NCBI GenBank assembly: GCA_033557465.1 | Contig: CM066043.1 | Location: 113,566,778 to 113,630,777 of the forward strand | Origin: Ichthyophis bannanicus | Taxonomy: Eukaryota; Chordata; Amphibia; Gymnophiona; Ichthyophiidae | DNA length: 64,000 bases | Direction: 5' to 3' | Part shown: positions 55,453-64,000 of the stretch, in pieces | Position numbering within the stretch: position 1 is the stretch's first letter | How the letters are laid out: the number at the start of each line of letters is the position of its first letter | Program-made: the position numbers and the translations under genes | Notes under the pieces: model-generated | Told to the model about the DNA's origin: nothing | Seen by the model: only the letters and a program-made list of their open reading frames with translations | Database searches by the model: none

Positions 55453-57510
55453 ATGGAAAAGCTAGCCACTATCCTTAAGAAATACCCAAAGTGTGGCGGT
55501 ACGAATATATTTTTAGACACTCATTCTTGGTGTCTAAAATGTTTAGGTCCTGACCATTGCCCACTGGAGTGTCTTTCCTGCTGGAGCTTAAACAGAAGAA
55601 GTCTTCAGGATCGAGCACAACTTGATACCCGGTTCACATCGGACTCGATGTCACCAGTCAGAATATCTTCTTTTTCACAGGATCAAGTAACCAAACAAAA
55701 GTCTGTAAAGACTAGCCAGTCCTCGAGTGGTAGATCTCCTTCTAAGCATCGAGATGCCTCTGGCGTTGTCCTCGAGGACATTTTGGCAATAAAGCCCAGG
55801 TGGGAGTCTTCGGGCTCCAAAGCATTAACGGGGCTTCAGGTTGTTCCCGGGGTTCTTGCCTCGATGAACATACCTGGGCCATGCTCGGTGGTTGTGGCCG
55901 CTTCGGGCGGTACCGACACACCGGCATCGGCTATGGTTGGGGCAAGGTACTTCAGGCCGGAAGGTCAGGGGTTCAAATCCCACTAGAGGACAGCAACCTT
56001 GGGCCGGAAGGACTGGGATTTCTAGTCCCACAGGTGCTCCTTGTGGTCTTGGGCAAGCCACTTAACCCTCCATAGCCCATGTTCCCTGTAAAATAGTGAT
56101 CTCCAAGTTATAAAGCCCTGTTCAATGTAATTTCAGTTTGTTCAATGTAAACCGCACTGATGCAGAATAGCGCGGTATTTAAGAGAATGTAAATAAATAA
56201 ATTAAATAAATGGTGATGGATGAAACACTCCTCACCAATGAACGTAGTCTAGCGCTCTCAGCTACTTCGGTACCGCTAGAGTTGCTGCAGACCGTTCCTC
56301 GAGTATCGGTATCGGCACCATCCATGCTTGCTTCGACAGACTCGCTTCCTTCGATGCCGAGCCTGGAATCGCTCTCTAGCATGGAGGATTCGGTACCGAC
56401 CTCGGCCGGTACCGAAGACATCGCTTTAAAGAAAATCCGATGCTTCATACTTTCAAGTCCTCTGATCTCGATGACTGGGATGAATCCATCGGTACCAAGG
56501 CTGAATTCTCAACAATTCTAGCCTTTACCCCTCATTTTAGGGGGTCCTCCTCAGGGGAGATTTCTTTTCAAGCTTTTCTGCTTGATATGGCAAAGTTACT
56601 TGCCATTTCTATACCTGGTGAAGAATCCATACCAGGAGATTCAGAAACTCTGCAATCTCCCTGGATTTCAAAGAAAGGAATCATGCTTCCTTTGCATCAG
56701 ATCTTACAGGATCTACTATTAAGAATGTGGGAAACTCCTTTAACGGTGTCCCCACATTCTAAGACACTTGACACTATGTACAAGGTGCCACATTCTCCAG
56801 GTTTTCAAAAGACTCAACTTCCTCCTCATTCTATTGTTGTAGAATCAGCAATGAGGCGTATTAAGATTGCAAAGAAGCACTCCTCTTATCTGCCAGGTCG
56901 TGAGTCTAGGACTTTAGATACCTTTGGACGTTGATGTTTCCAGGCATCCATGCTTTCAGCAAGAATTATCTCATATACTTTCTATATGGGATTATCTCTT
57001 GAAGAGGTCACAAAGAACTTAAAGCTTTTGAACCCTTTTCTTCAAGAACATAAAAGAGCAGACTATTTCTTATTAGTCAGTCATGTTCAAAATGTCTCTA
57101 AGTTCCTTAATCGTGCTTCCCTGGACTGTTTTGAGTCTATTAGCAGAACCTCTGCTATAGCCATAGGGGCACGACGCATGGCCTGGCTCCAAGCTTCAGA
57201 CTTGGACAAATGGGTACAAGAAAGGCTGGGAAATACTCCTTGTACTGGTGAAAATCTCTTTAACAAGGATGCTTTATTCCAAGCTAATCAGTTAAACACT
57301 GATATTGTTGCTTTCAGAGGATTGTCAAAACTTTCCTCTATCCCAGCTACTAAAAAATCTCCTAACAAACTTTATCCCCCTAAGGGAAAAAAGTTTTATC
57401 CATCTTCTACCCATCATGCAGATGTTTCTAAAGAAGGGCAACATCAAACCAGGCTAAGAAAATCAAAACCTCAACAGGCTCAGCAAACCCAGCAGTCGCA
57501 GGGTTTCTGA
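55453..57510 (+). pseudogene. DIRS-D gag-like ORF1, split by a SINE
   Basis: MEKLATILKKYPKCGGTN at 55453, then the C-x2-C-x4-H-x4-C-x2-C motif CLKCLGPDHCPLECLSC as in DIRS-A, and a Ser-rich region. The frame is interrupted by the SINE at 55938-56209 and continues at 56213 (VSVSAPSMLASTDSLPSMPS). A shift near 56440-56520 leads to SFQAFLLDMAKLLAISIPGE, LQDLLLRMWETPLTVSP and SPGFQKTQLPPHSIVVESAM. A TGA at 56933 is followed by a frame to 57510 with YTFYMGLSLEEVTKNLKLL, AIAIGARRMAWLQASDLDKW and a Gln-rich end. Better preserved than anything downstream. Confidence 0.78.
55938..56209 (+). mobile_element. tRNA-derived SINE, copy 3, inside DIRS-D gag
   Basis: Body and tail of the SINE seen at 33634 and 47382, with the B box GGTTCAAATCCC but without the A-box end (5'-truncated). 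The tail is (TAAA)n. Flanked by ATGGT on both sides (55933-55937 and 56210-56214). Its removal rejoins the gag reading. Confidence 0.85.
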
Positions 57511-59305
57511 TATTTTATTCATTAAATCTCTTTTTCCTGTTTGAGGTTTAGAACCAGTAACCTACTTCTTATCAAAAGAAGCATCTACAGTACATCCTTA
57601 CTGAGATATCAGTGATACACTGACTCAATCCTCGACTCTAGGCTTGAATCACTTGCCACAAGAGAAATCCATTCTTTTAGCTCCAAGAGCTATTGAGGAC
57701 AATCATGCCCTACAGGTAACAGGTTTCTCCTCTCCTTTTTGAAGAAAAAAGAGGAGTAACAACTATCAACAAGGTAGGCTATGACCTTCACCTTGACAGT
57801 TTTCCTGTACGAGGATATCTCTTAGTTTTGGACTGCAAGGGGGCTTCACCTTTTCAGGGACTTACCAAATTGTAAGTCTTCTCAACTCTGTATTACTTCC
57901 ATCCCTCTTAGTCGGGACATTTCTTTTTAGGAAAAGAAACCAGGGCTTAGACCACATGAAAACATAAAGAATTGCTCAATTCCCTGGATTGTTCCACATC
58001 TCCAGTGGAACTCTTACAACAGGGATGCATTCCTTTTCACTGCAGTCGGTCCTTGTCTACTGTTTTTCCTTCTAATTCCCAAAACTTCATTGAAGCTTAT
58101 GCTGAACAAAGAACGCATGATACTCATTTTGCCCTCATAGAGTGGCAAACATGGTATCCCCTTATATTGCGTCTTCTTCTCCAGCTACTACACTGAAGTT
58201 ATAGAAGGATCCAGATTTGCTGTCTTAAGACTAAGGATCTCCTCTGCACCCCTTCACGTAGGTCTCCATTCCTGGTTATTCAAAGGCTAGAATTTAAAAA
58301 AAAATAAATAAAAAATCTAGACCTCTCCTTATAAGTAAGAGCATTCCACTGGTTTCCATGAAACCTTCTCCATGGCTCTCCACTTACAACCAGAAAGAGA
58401 TTCTCTATCCATATTCTCAAACAGGTCTTACCCCTTCTTGTTATTAAGTGAAAAAATATATATATATATATGACTTTGAAAGATTTGTAACTGTGTCCAT
58501 ATTGATGCTGTTCCAGCATACCATACGAGTTTAAATGGACAACCAATTTCTATGGTAATTAGAAAATACCTTCTTTTACCGTAACCTTTCCGGTTACGTT
58601 ACATCTGAAGCTCTCCATGTAAAGTTATTATCCTAAGTGATATCACTTAGGGAAGACATTACTGATCTTCAAGAAATTGGAGGCTACACCGCCTACTACA
58701 AATGTGTTTTTCTTTCGTTTTTATAAGGGGGTCTTAAAGACCCATCCTTTTTCTGCAAGGGGTATTTCTACCTTTTCGTCCAAACCAGTCAGATTTATCT
58801 CTTCTTTTTCCTAGAGCCTTATTCTGCTCCAAGGACAAAGAGCTTTAAACTTTGGCCTGCAGAAGCTTCAGCTTTTCCTCCAAAGTCCAACCTCTTTAAA
58901 CTCCCCCAGTTTTTCTTCTGGGATTAGTTCTAGCCATTAAGGCTTCTGACCTCTGCCTGTATTGCAAAATTTATTTGCCTCTACTTCACAGTGAGGTAAT
59001 TTCTTTGAGGATAATCTACTGGCTCTTCGCAGCAGACCCATACTAGCCTCAATAAACACTTTCTCAATACTTTTGAGTAAGGTCCACATTTGAAAATTGG
59101 AATTCAATATTTGCTAACAATTAGGGTCTACACAAGGACTACCCTCTAGACACCTTGTTTAGTCAAGCTGTTCCACAGCACACTCTTTTCTATTCAACTC
59201 CTACCCTCCATCCCTTGGATGCCTGAGGTTCTAGGAAATAGCATGGCCCATCCATTAGATTTGCAACATGCTGGGACCTCCTCTAGGCATCTCTAGCTTG
59301 GGAGT
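57511..59305 (+). pseudogene. Decayed DIRS-D polymerase/recombinase region
   Basis: Occupies the place of reverse transcriptase, RNase H and recombinase but is only 1.8 kb against about 3.0 kb in DIRS-A, AT-enriched and full of stops. The only faint matches are a VGYDLHL-like stretch near 57775 (compare VVKEGYLLHF in DIRS-A) and a TLFSQAVPQHTL-like stretch near 59160. No YLDD, RNase H or recombinase motif is readable. Confidence 0.55.
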
Positions 59306-59398
59306 CCCCATATGTGAAGACTCATTCCTGCTTGTTCCTGGAGATAGCACAGTTACTTACCTGTAACAGGTGATCTCTGGGAACAGCAGGAATAAGTC
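59306..59398. repeat. DIRS-D internal complementary region
   Basis: CCCATATGTGAAGACTCATT and CCTGCTTGTTCCTGGAGATA complement the left end; CAGTTACTTACCTGTAACAG and GTGATCTCTGGGAACAGCAG complement the right end. Confidence 0.9.
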
Positions 59399-59428
59399 TT
59401 CACAACCCACCCACCTCCCCTAGGAGTT

Positions 59429-59455
59429 GTTCTCTCTCTCTCTCTCTCTCTCTCT
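59429..59455. repeat. (TC)n microsatellite
   Basis: A run of about 13 TC dinucleotides in the right part of DIRS-D. Confidence 0.95.
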
Positions 59456-59922
59456 AATTTGTCTGCTTCCCTCCTTCGGACTCAACTACAAACCCAACTG
59501 ATGAGAGGGAAGTGAATGGGCGGGAAGGCAGCGCGCATGCGTGTGGGATGCTCCCTAAAGCTTTCTTTTTGGACGCTGGGGAGCGTTCCCGCGCAGGCTC
59601 CGTCAGTACCGACGTACCCATATGTGAAGACTTATTCCTGCTGTTCCCAGAGATCATCTGTTACAGGTAGGTAACTGTGCTTTCTTATTACTACTGAGCA
59701 ACCGAAGGCCATTCTTTGTCACCAGGACTGGCAAGACCATTAGGCGAACCAGGCGGCCGTTTAGGTTGCAATGGTCCAGGACCTACAGCAGCAGCAATGG
59801 TCTCAAATAGTCCTGCAGCGCTTAAGAGGTGTGATTAAAAAGAATCGAGACTTATTTGTAGCTATATAGCAATATGTCGCACCACGATGCTATTAAGCAT
59901 TCAGTGACCTAATTTTATGCTC

Positions 59923-60858
59923 GACAAAATTATTCGTATAGTCGCTTCTCAGAGCTTCATCTACTGTAAAGTAACTGAATTATATCGGCTCTACTATCTA
60001 ACTTTGAGATTATAATTTTGTTATTCCTTATGAAACTAAACTTGTGATGTAATAACTCTTGATTTAAGCAACTTTTTAAGCAACAAGGTCTCAGAGTGAG
60101 ATAAAGCAGTCGTCTAAACTTTAACTAGTTTTAGACTCCATGCTGTTCTTTGCATCAATGACCTTATGGTGTTGCATTAAAACTTTTTTTCGAGTTATTC
60201 TTACGATGAACCTTGATGAACCTTTCAACTTTGAGTAAAGGAATCAAAGGCAATGCTTATCTTGTTTTGACTTCCCACTCATCCCAACGCCAAACTTCAG
60301 CGCCGTCGCGTTTTACTTGTTAAGCGTTTCTTTAGGGGATATCGAGTATATGCGTCTTCTTGCAAACCAAGGCATTTCATCAGATTGAGTAATACTCTTT
60401 CATTCAGTCGCTTCAATGCCGCGCACGAAGCAACTGAATGAAAGAGTATTACTCAGTCTGATGAAATGCTTTGGTTTGCAAGAAGACGCATATACCCGAT
60501 ATCCCCTGAAGAAACGCTTAACAAGTGAAACGCGACGGCGCTGAAGTTTGGCGTTGGGATGAGTGGGAAGTCAAAACAAGATAAGCATTGCCTTTGATTC
60601 CTTTACTCAAAGTTGAAAGGTTCATCGTAAGAATAACTCGAAAAAAAATGTTTTAATGCAACACTGTAAGGTCATTGATGCAAAGAACAGCATGGAGTCT
60701 AAAACTAGTTAAAGTTTAGACGACTGCTTTATCTCAGTCTGAGACCTTGTTGTTTAAAAGGTTGCATAAATCAAGAGTTATTACATCACAAGTTTAGTTT
60801 CCTAAGGAATAACAAAATTATAATCTCAAAGTTAGATAGTAGAGCTGATATAATTCAA
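59923..60858. mobile_element. Palindromic Penelope-like insertion in mariner
   Basis: Flanked by a 14-bp direct repeat CTAATTTTATGCTC (59909-59922 and 60859-60872), a target duplication of the length made by target-primed retroelements. The interior from about 59977 is a near-perfect palindrome: arms of ~430 bp meeting at a ~12-bp centre (AATGCCGCGCAC, 60415-60426). Each arm contains GGTCATTGATGCAAA-like, GTCTGAGACCTTGTTG-like and GAAACGCGACGGCGCTGAAG motifs related to the Penelope-like 3' region at 50790-51010. Confidence 0.8.
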
Positions 60859-60967
60859 CTAATTTTATGCTCTGCATGTGCAGAGTGTAGCGTGGCTGCA
60901 GCACACCTGTACTTTTTAAAATCATGTGATGTTTGGTATCGTGTAAAAGCAGTTCGTCAGATTTACG

Positions 60968-62013
60968 ATGAGTGAAAAAACTTGAACAGCAAATTTGCAT
61001 TAAGTTCTACCAGAAACTGGGAGATTCATGCAGAGAGACTTATGAGAAGTTACAGCACGTGTATAGCGATGAATGCATAAATCATGCTTGAGTTTATGAC
61101 TGGTACAAATGTTTCCAAGAGGGCCGCTAAAATGTTTACAGTGACAAACGTTCTGGAAGGCCATCCACGAGCAGGAATGAAGCAGTGCGTGCCGCAATAC
61201 ACTCAAATCGTTGATTGACTTGCCAAGGACATGGACATAAGTTTCAGGTCGCTACAGTCCATTCTTACTGTTGATTTTGGGATGAGACGTGTGTCTGCAA
61301 AATTTGTGTCGAAACTCCTGTCCCCTAACCAAAAAGAAGATAGACTGTCTGCAGCCACGGAGTTGTTGGAATGTGTTGAAAATGACTCAGATTTCATCAA
61401 AAAGATTATTACTGGTGATGAATCATGGGTCGGAATCTAAGCCTCCATCCTTACAATGGAATACTCCAGACTCTCCCAGACCCAAGAAAGTCAGTCAGGT
61501 GAGGAGCAATGTCAAGGTCATGCTCACAGTTTTCTTTGATTACTAGTGTATTGTTCATCATGAGTATGCTCCAAAAGGCTATACCATCAATAGGGATTAC
61601 TACGTCCAAGTTCTGACTCATTTGAGAGATGCAGTTTGTCATAAGAGGCCCAGAGTTGCACAGGAATGGTGAATGGTTGCTTCATCACATCTTGTCCAGC
61701 AGTTCTTGGCCAAACACCAAACTGAGCAAGTCAGTCAGCCTCCGTACTCACCTGACCTCACGCCCTGTGATTTTTTTCTTGTTTCCAAAATTGAAATTAC
61801 CACTAAAAGGAAGGAGATTCGATGACTTGAAGACCATTAAGCAAAATTCGACACAACAGCTTCACAGCATAATGAAAGAGGCATTTCAGAATTGTTTCCA
61901 GCAGTGGCAGGAACACTGGCAAAAAGTGTTTTATTGGATGGGGACTACTTTGAAGGAGACTGAGTGCAATAACTATCAGTGTTATACTTCTTGTGTTATT
62001 GTACAACTCGATA
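60968..62013 (+). pseudogene. mariner transposase, degraded
   Basis: From ATG 60968: MSEKLEQQICIKFYQKLGDS (a frame correction is needed early), then VYDWYKCFQEGR, SGRPSTSRNEAVRAAIHSN, then in another frame FVSKLLSPNQKEDRLSAATE and NDSDFIKKIITGDESWVG (first catalytic Asp), QWNTPDSPRPKKVSQVRSNV, a VLFIMSMLQKAIPS-like stretch, and finally PYSPDLTPCDFFLFPKLKLP (third Asp) with LKGRRFDDLKTIKQNSTQQL. At least five frame changes or stops. Family assignment is secure. Confidence 0.85.
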
Positions 62014-62230
62014 CTTTTTGATCGCACCTCGTACCTTTGCAGCAAGAATTCCGCTTCTGGCCTCTGAGGGGGTGAGAGTGGGAGTCAAACAGCCTTGCAA
62101 TGCCAGAAGCTTAAGGTAAGCACTGCAGGACTGTTCGAAACCATTCCGGCTGCTGTCAAACACCACCCCCCTTTTAAAATATCATCAATCTGATCTTGAG
62201 GGATGGACTTGATGGACTACAATATAAGTA

Positions 62231-63044
62231 CAGTCAAACCTCGGTTTTCGGTTGCCCCGGTTTTCGTCGGTTTCGGTTTTCGACGTGTTTTCAGACGGCG
62301 ATCTTGTCTCGGTTTTCGTCCATCGCCTCGGTTTTCGTACTGCAATACAGTACACGCTTGCCTGCCATGTCCCGTATTCACAACCCCCCCCCCCCCGACT
62401 CACCGATCGCGTGTTGAAATGGAGCAACATCCTCGAGCCAGAGATGCAAGGATTGCAGAGAGGAAGGCCCGATCTCTCCACCGCCTGCCTGTTCTCTGGA
62501 GCGCCCCCTCAGGCTCGGAGGTAGCAGGGTAGCAGGAGATATTGAATGGTAAGCAGGAGATGTTGAATGAATGTGGCAGGCAGTTCTTTCTCTTGCGGGG
62601 TACGCTGTTGAGACGGAGTCAGCGATCAGATTAGTGTCCTAGGTTATCTGTGTGTTTGCTGTGCTGAGCGGGAGAGTGGTGTTTCCGGTGGCTGTGGCTG
62701 GTGCCTTTTTTTTTGTGGATCCTTCTTTTTTTTTTCTGTTTTCTTTAAAAATTTCTGGATGTTTTTTTGCTGAAGATTTGCATCTTGACTGTGCTGTAAT
62801 CTTTCTCCCTTCTCAGCAGTTTAAACAATTTGTCTGCCAAAAATACCTCTGGAGCACCATCTTGTGGCCAGAAGTGGGATTGACTCTCTATAAAATGTAT
62901 TTTTTGTCAATATTTTTGGGTGTCTGGAACGGATTAATTGAATTTACATTATTTCTTATGGGAAATCTTGCTTCGGTTTTAGTCCGTTTCGGTTTTAGTC
63001 AGACTTTTTTGAACGGATTAATCATGAAAACCGAGGTTTGACTG
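62231..63044. mobile_element. Tigger/pogo-like non-autonomous DNA transposon
   Basis: Terminal inverted repeat CAGTCAAACCTCGGTTTTC (62231) against AAAACCGAGGTTTGACTG (to 63044), flanked by TA on both sides. The ends are internally repetitive: CGGTTTTCG occurs repeatedly at 62238-62340 and CGGTTTTAGTC twice at 62975-63000. No transposase is present. Such ends and the TA duplication are typical of Tigger-like elements. Confidence 0.8.
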
Positions 63045-63046
63045 TA

Positions 63047-63710
63047 ATTAGCAAAAGCATTATGTATGTCCATCAATTTATTGAGACAGATCCCATCCCC
63101 TCTAAGGATTCCTAAAGCAGTGTGCTCTACAGCCTGCTTACATACTTTGAAAGCCAAGAGTCTGTCTGCCTTGTATCCTTTTTCATAATAATGTTTCAGC
63201 CATCCTAATTTAAAGGCTAGATCTCTTTGTACCGATTGATCAATTCAAGCCCTTGTAGCCACCATCCTCTGCCAGATTCTGAGCTTGACTGCTCATGCAC
63301 CCACTGTAAGGGTAGGAGTTCCTCCCCCCAAAGGATTTCATCCCCCCAAAGCTTCTTTTGCCAAATCGCTCCTTCCATAAAGAAGTCCTGGGTGGCAACT
63401 TTAAAAGCATCCTATTGTATTGGTATGGCCACCCCCCCACCCCAGTATTGCAAGCAAAAAATTCCTGCATGAGAATAAGGTGATCATGGCAGATCTCTAA
63501 CTTGCTTGGTAAACTTCTGCCCCAGATCTAAGTCCAATAAGTTTTAACTCCTCCCAATAGGGTGCATGGTCAGACCAGGCTGTAAATCTTTGTGACTTGA
63601 GACTCAAATCCTCCTTTAAAAATTCAAGAAAAACTTGAAAACACACTAAGTTATGGCATATAATGCAGATCCTGGTTAAGGAACACCATTGCCAGCTTTT
63701 CAACATATCC
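63047..63710 (-). pseudogene. Decayed L1/Tx1-like LINE ORF2 fragment
   Basis: The minus strand from 63706: FTAWSDHAPYWEELKLIGL (a SDHAP motif as at the end of an L1-type endonuclease), then about 60 residues with stops, then DLAFKLGWLKHYYEKGYKAD and RLLAFKVCKQAVEHTALGIL, resembling the linker before the polymerase. Interrupted at its lower end by the Tigger-like element. Clade assignment is tentative. Confidence 0.4.
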
Positions 63711-63719
63711 TACTGGAAT

Positions 63720-63947
63720 TCAAAATAATTCTCTTGTGTTTTCCTATTCTGATCTTTTATTTTCCATTGTAGCTTTGTTTCTGACATTTAAACCAAAAAT
63801 TTTAATATAAACCGCTTTGATTTAAGATAGTATATCAAAATTTTCAATCAACTATAAACCATCTGCCACTGCCTCCACCACACTCCACAATCTTTGATAT
63901 ACAAATAGATAATTCTAGTGTAAAGTCGGTGGGAGGAAGATTAGAAA
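63720..63947. other. AT-rich sequence with an old retroelement tail
   Basis: ATATAAACCGCTTTGATTTA and AGTATATCAAAATTTTCAAT (63785-63850) resemble the tail at 8960-9030. The remainder is unassigned. Confidence 0.45.
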
Positions 63948-64000
63948 GTTTCTCCAGGAACAAGCAGGAAGTCAGTCCTCACATATGGGGTGACGTCGGC
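63948..64000 (+). mobile_element. Left end of a fifth DIRS element (DIRS-E), runs off the window
   Basis: GTTTCTCCAGGAACAAGCAG, GAAGTCAGTCCTCACATATG and GGTGACGTCGGC match the DIRS-A left end (17365-17413) almost base for base. Its body lies beyond the right edge. Confidence 0.85.

Larger units (their letters stand above)
55078..59681 (+). mobile_element. DIRS-like retrotransposon (DIRS-D), gag preserved, pol decayed
   Basis: The left end has TATCTCCAGGAACAAGCAG and GTCTTCACATATGGGTACGT; the right end ACGTACCCATATGTGAAGAC and finishes CAGGTAGGTAACTGTGCT. The terminal inverted similarity extends about 140 bp (CTTCCCGCCCATTCACTTCC / GGAAGTGAATGGGCGGGAAG). The internal complementary region is at 59306-59398. 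A family related to, but distinct from, DIRS-A. At 4.6 kb it is about 1.1 kb shorter than DIRS-A even with a SINE inside. Confidence 0.9.
59825..62031 (+). mobile_element. mariner-type DNA transposon, dead, interrupted
   Basis: Terminal inverted repeats GAGGTGTGATTAAAAAGAAT at the left and ATACTTTTTGATCGCACCTC at the right, with TA at both outer edges (59823-59824 and 62032-62033), the mariner target site. About 1.3 kb of mariner sequence remains once the 0.94-kb palindromic insertion (59923-60858) is removed. Confidence 0.88.

Overview
This window is vertebrate intronic DNA made almost entirely of transposable elements, plus one exon of a host gene. The exon (53828-53992, + strand, 165 nt, phase 0) encodes a spatacsin (SPG11)-like segment and has good splice signals. 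Its ~53.8 kb upstream and ~10 kb downstream therefore look like greatly expanded introns. No other host exon, RNA gene or bacterial-type feature was found. The mixture of several DIRS retrotransposons with CR1, L2, RTE, Penelope-like, mariner, Tigger-like and hAT-like elements in giant introns suggests an amphibian genome, with a caecilian as the best guess (inference).

Layout. 1-7228: a 59-bp minisatellite (C-rich strand up), interrupted at 1174-4202 by a hAT-like element that contains a CR1 tail, a pyrimidine-rich tandem repeat and a 415-bp palindrome. 7857-17290: a CR1 LINE on the minus strand, split by DIRS-B (10210-15952) and smaller insertions. 17362-23096: DIRS-A. 23097-33313: a second CR1, plus strand, interrupted by an unclassified DNA transposon and by a 500-N gap. 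The sequences on both sides of the gap are the same ~3.5 kb, so the gap looks like two overlapping contig ends that were not merged. 33314-42150: the same 59-bp minisatellite, now G-rich strand up, interrupted by a tRNA-derived SINE and an L2 LINE. 42985-48153: DIRS-C, whose reverse transcriptase is replaced by a piece of CR1. 48206-52620: four-level nesting, L2 > CR1 > RTE > Penelope-like. 53828-53992: the host exon. 55078-59681: DIRS-D. 59825-62031: a dead mariner holding a ~0.88 kb palindrome of Penelope-like sequence. 62231-63044: a Tigger-like non-autonomous element inside a decayed L1-like LINE. 63948-64000: the left end of a fifth DIRS element that leaves the window.

The clearest system in the window is the DIRS group. 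Each of the four complete copies has two terminal repeats plus an internal complementary region whose halves are the reverse complements of the left and right ends, the arrangement expected for elements that circularise and integrate with a tyrosine recombinase. All are on the + strand. DIRS-A and DIRS-B keep all visible catalytic residues but carry frame breaks. DIRS-C has lost its reverse transcriptase and two recombinase residues. DIRS-D keeps a readable gag but a decayed pol region.
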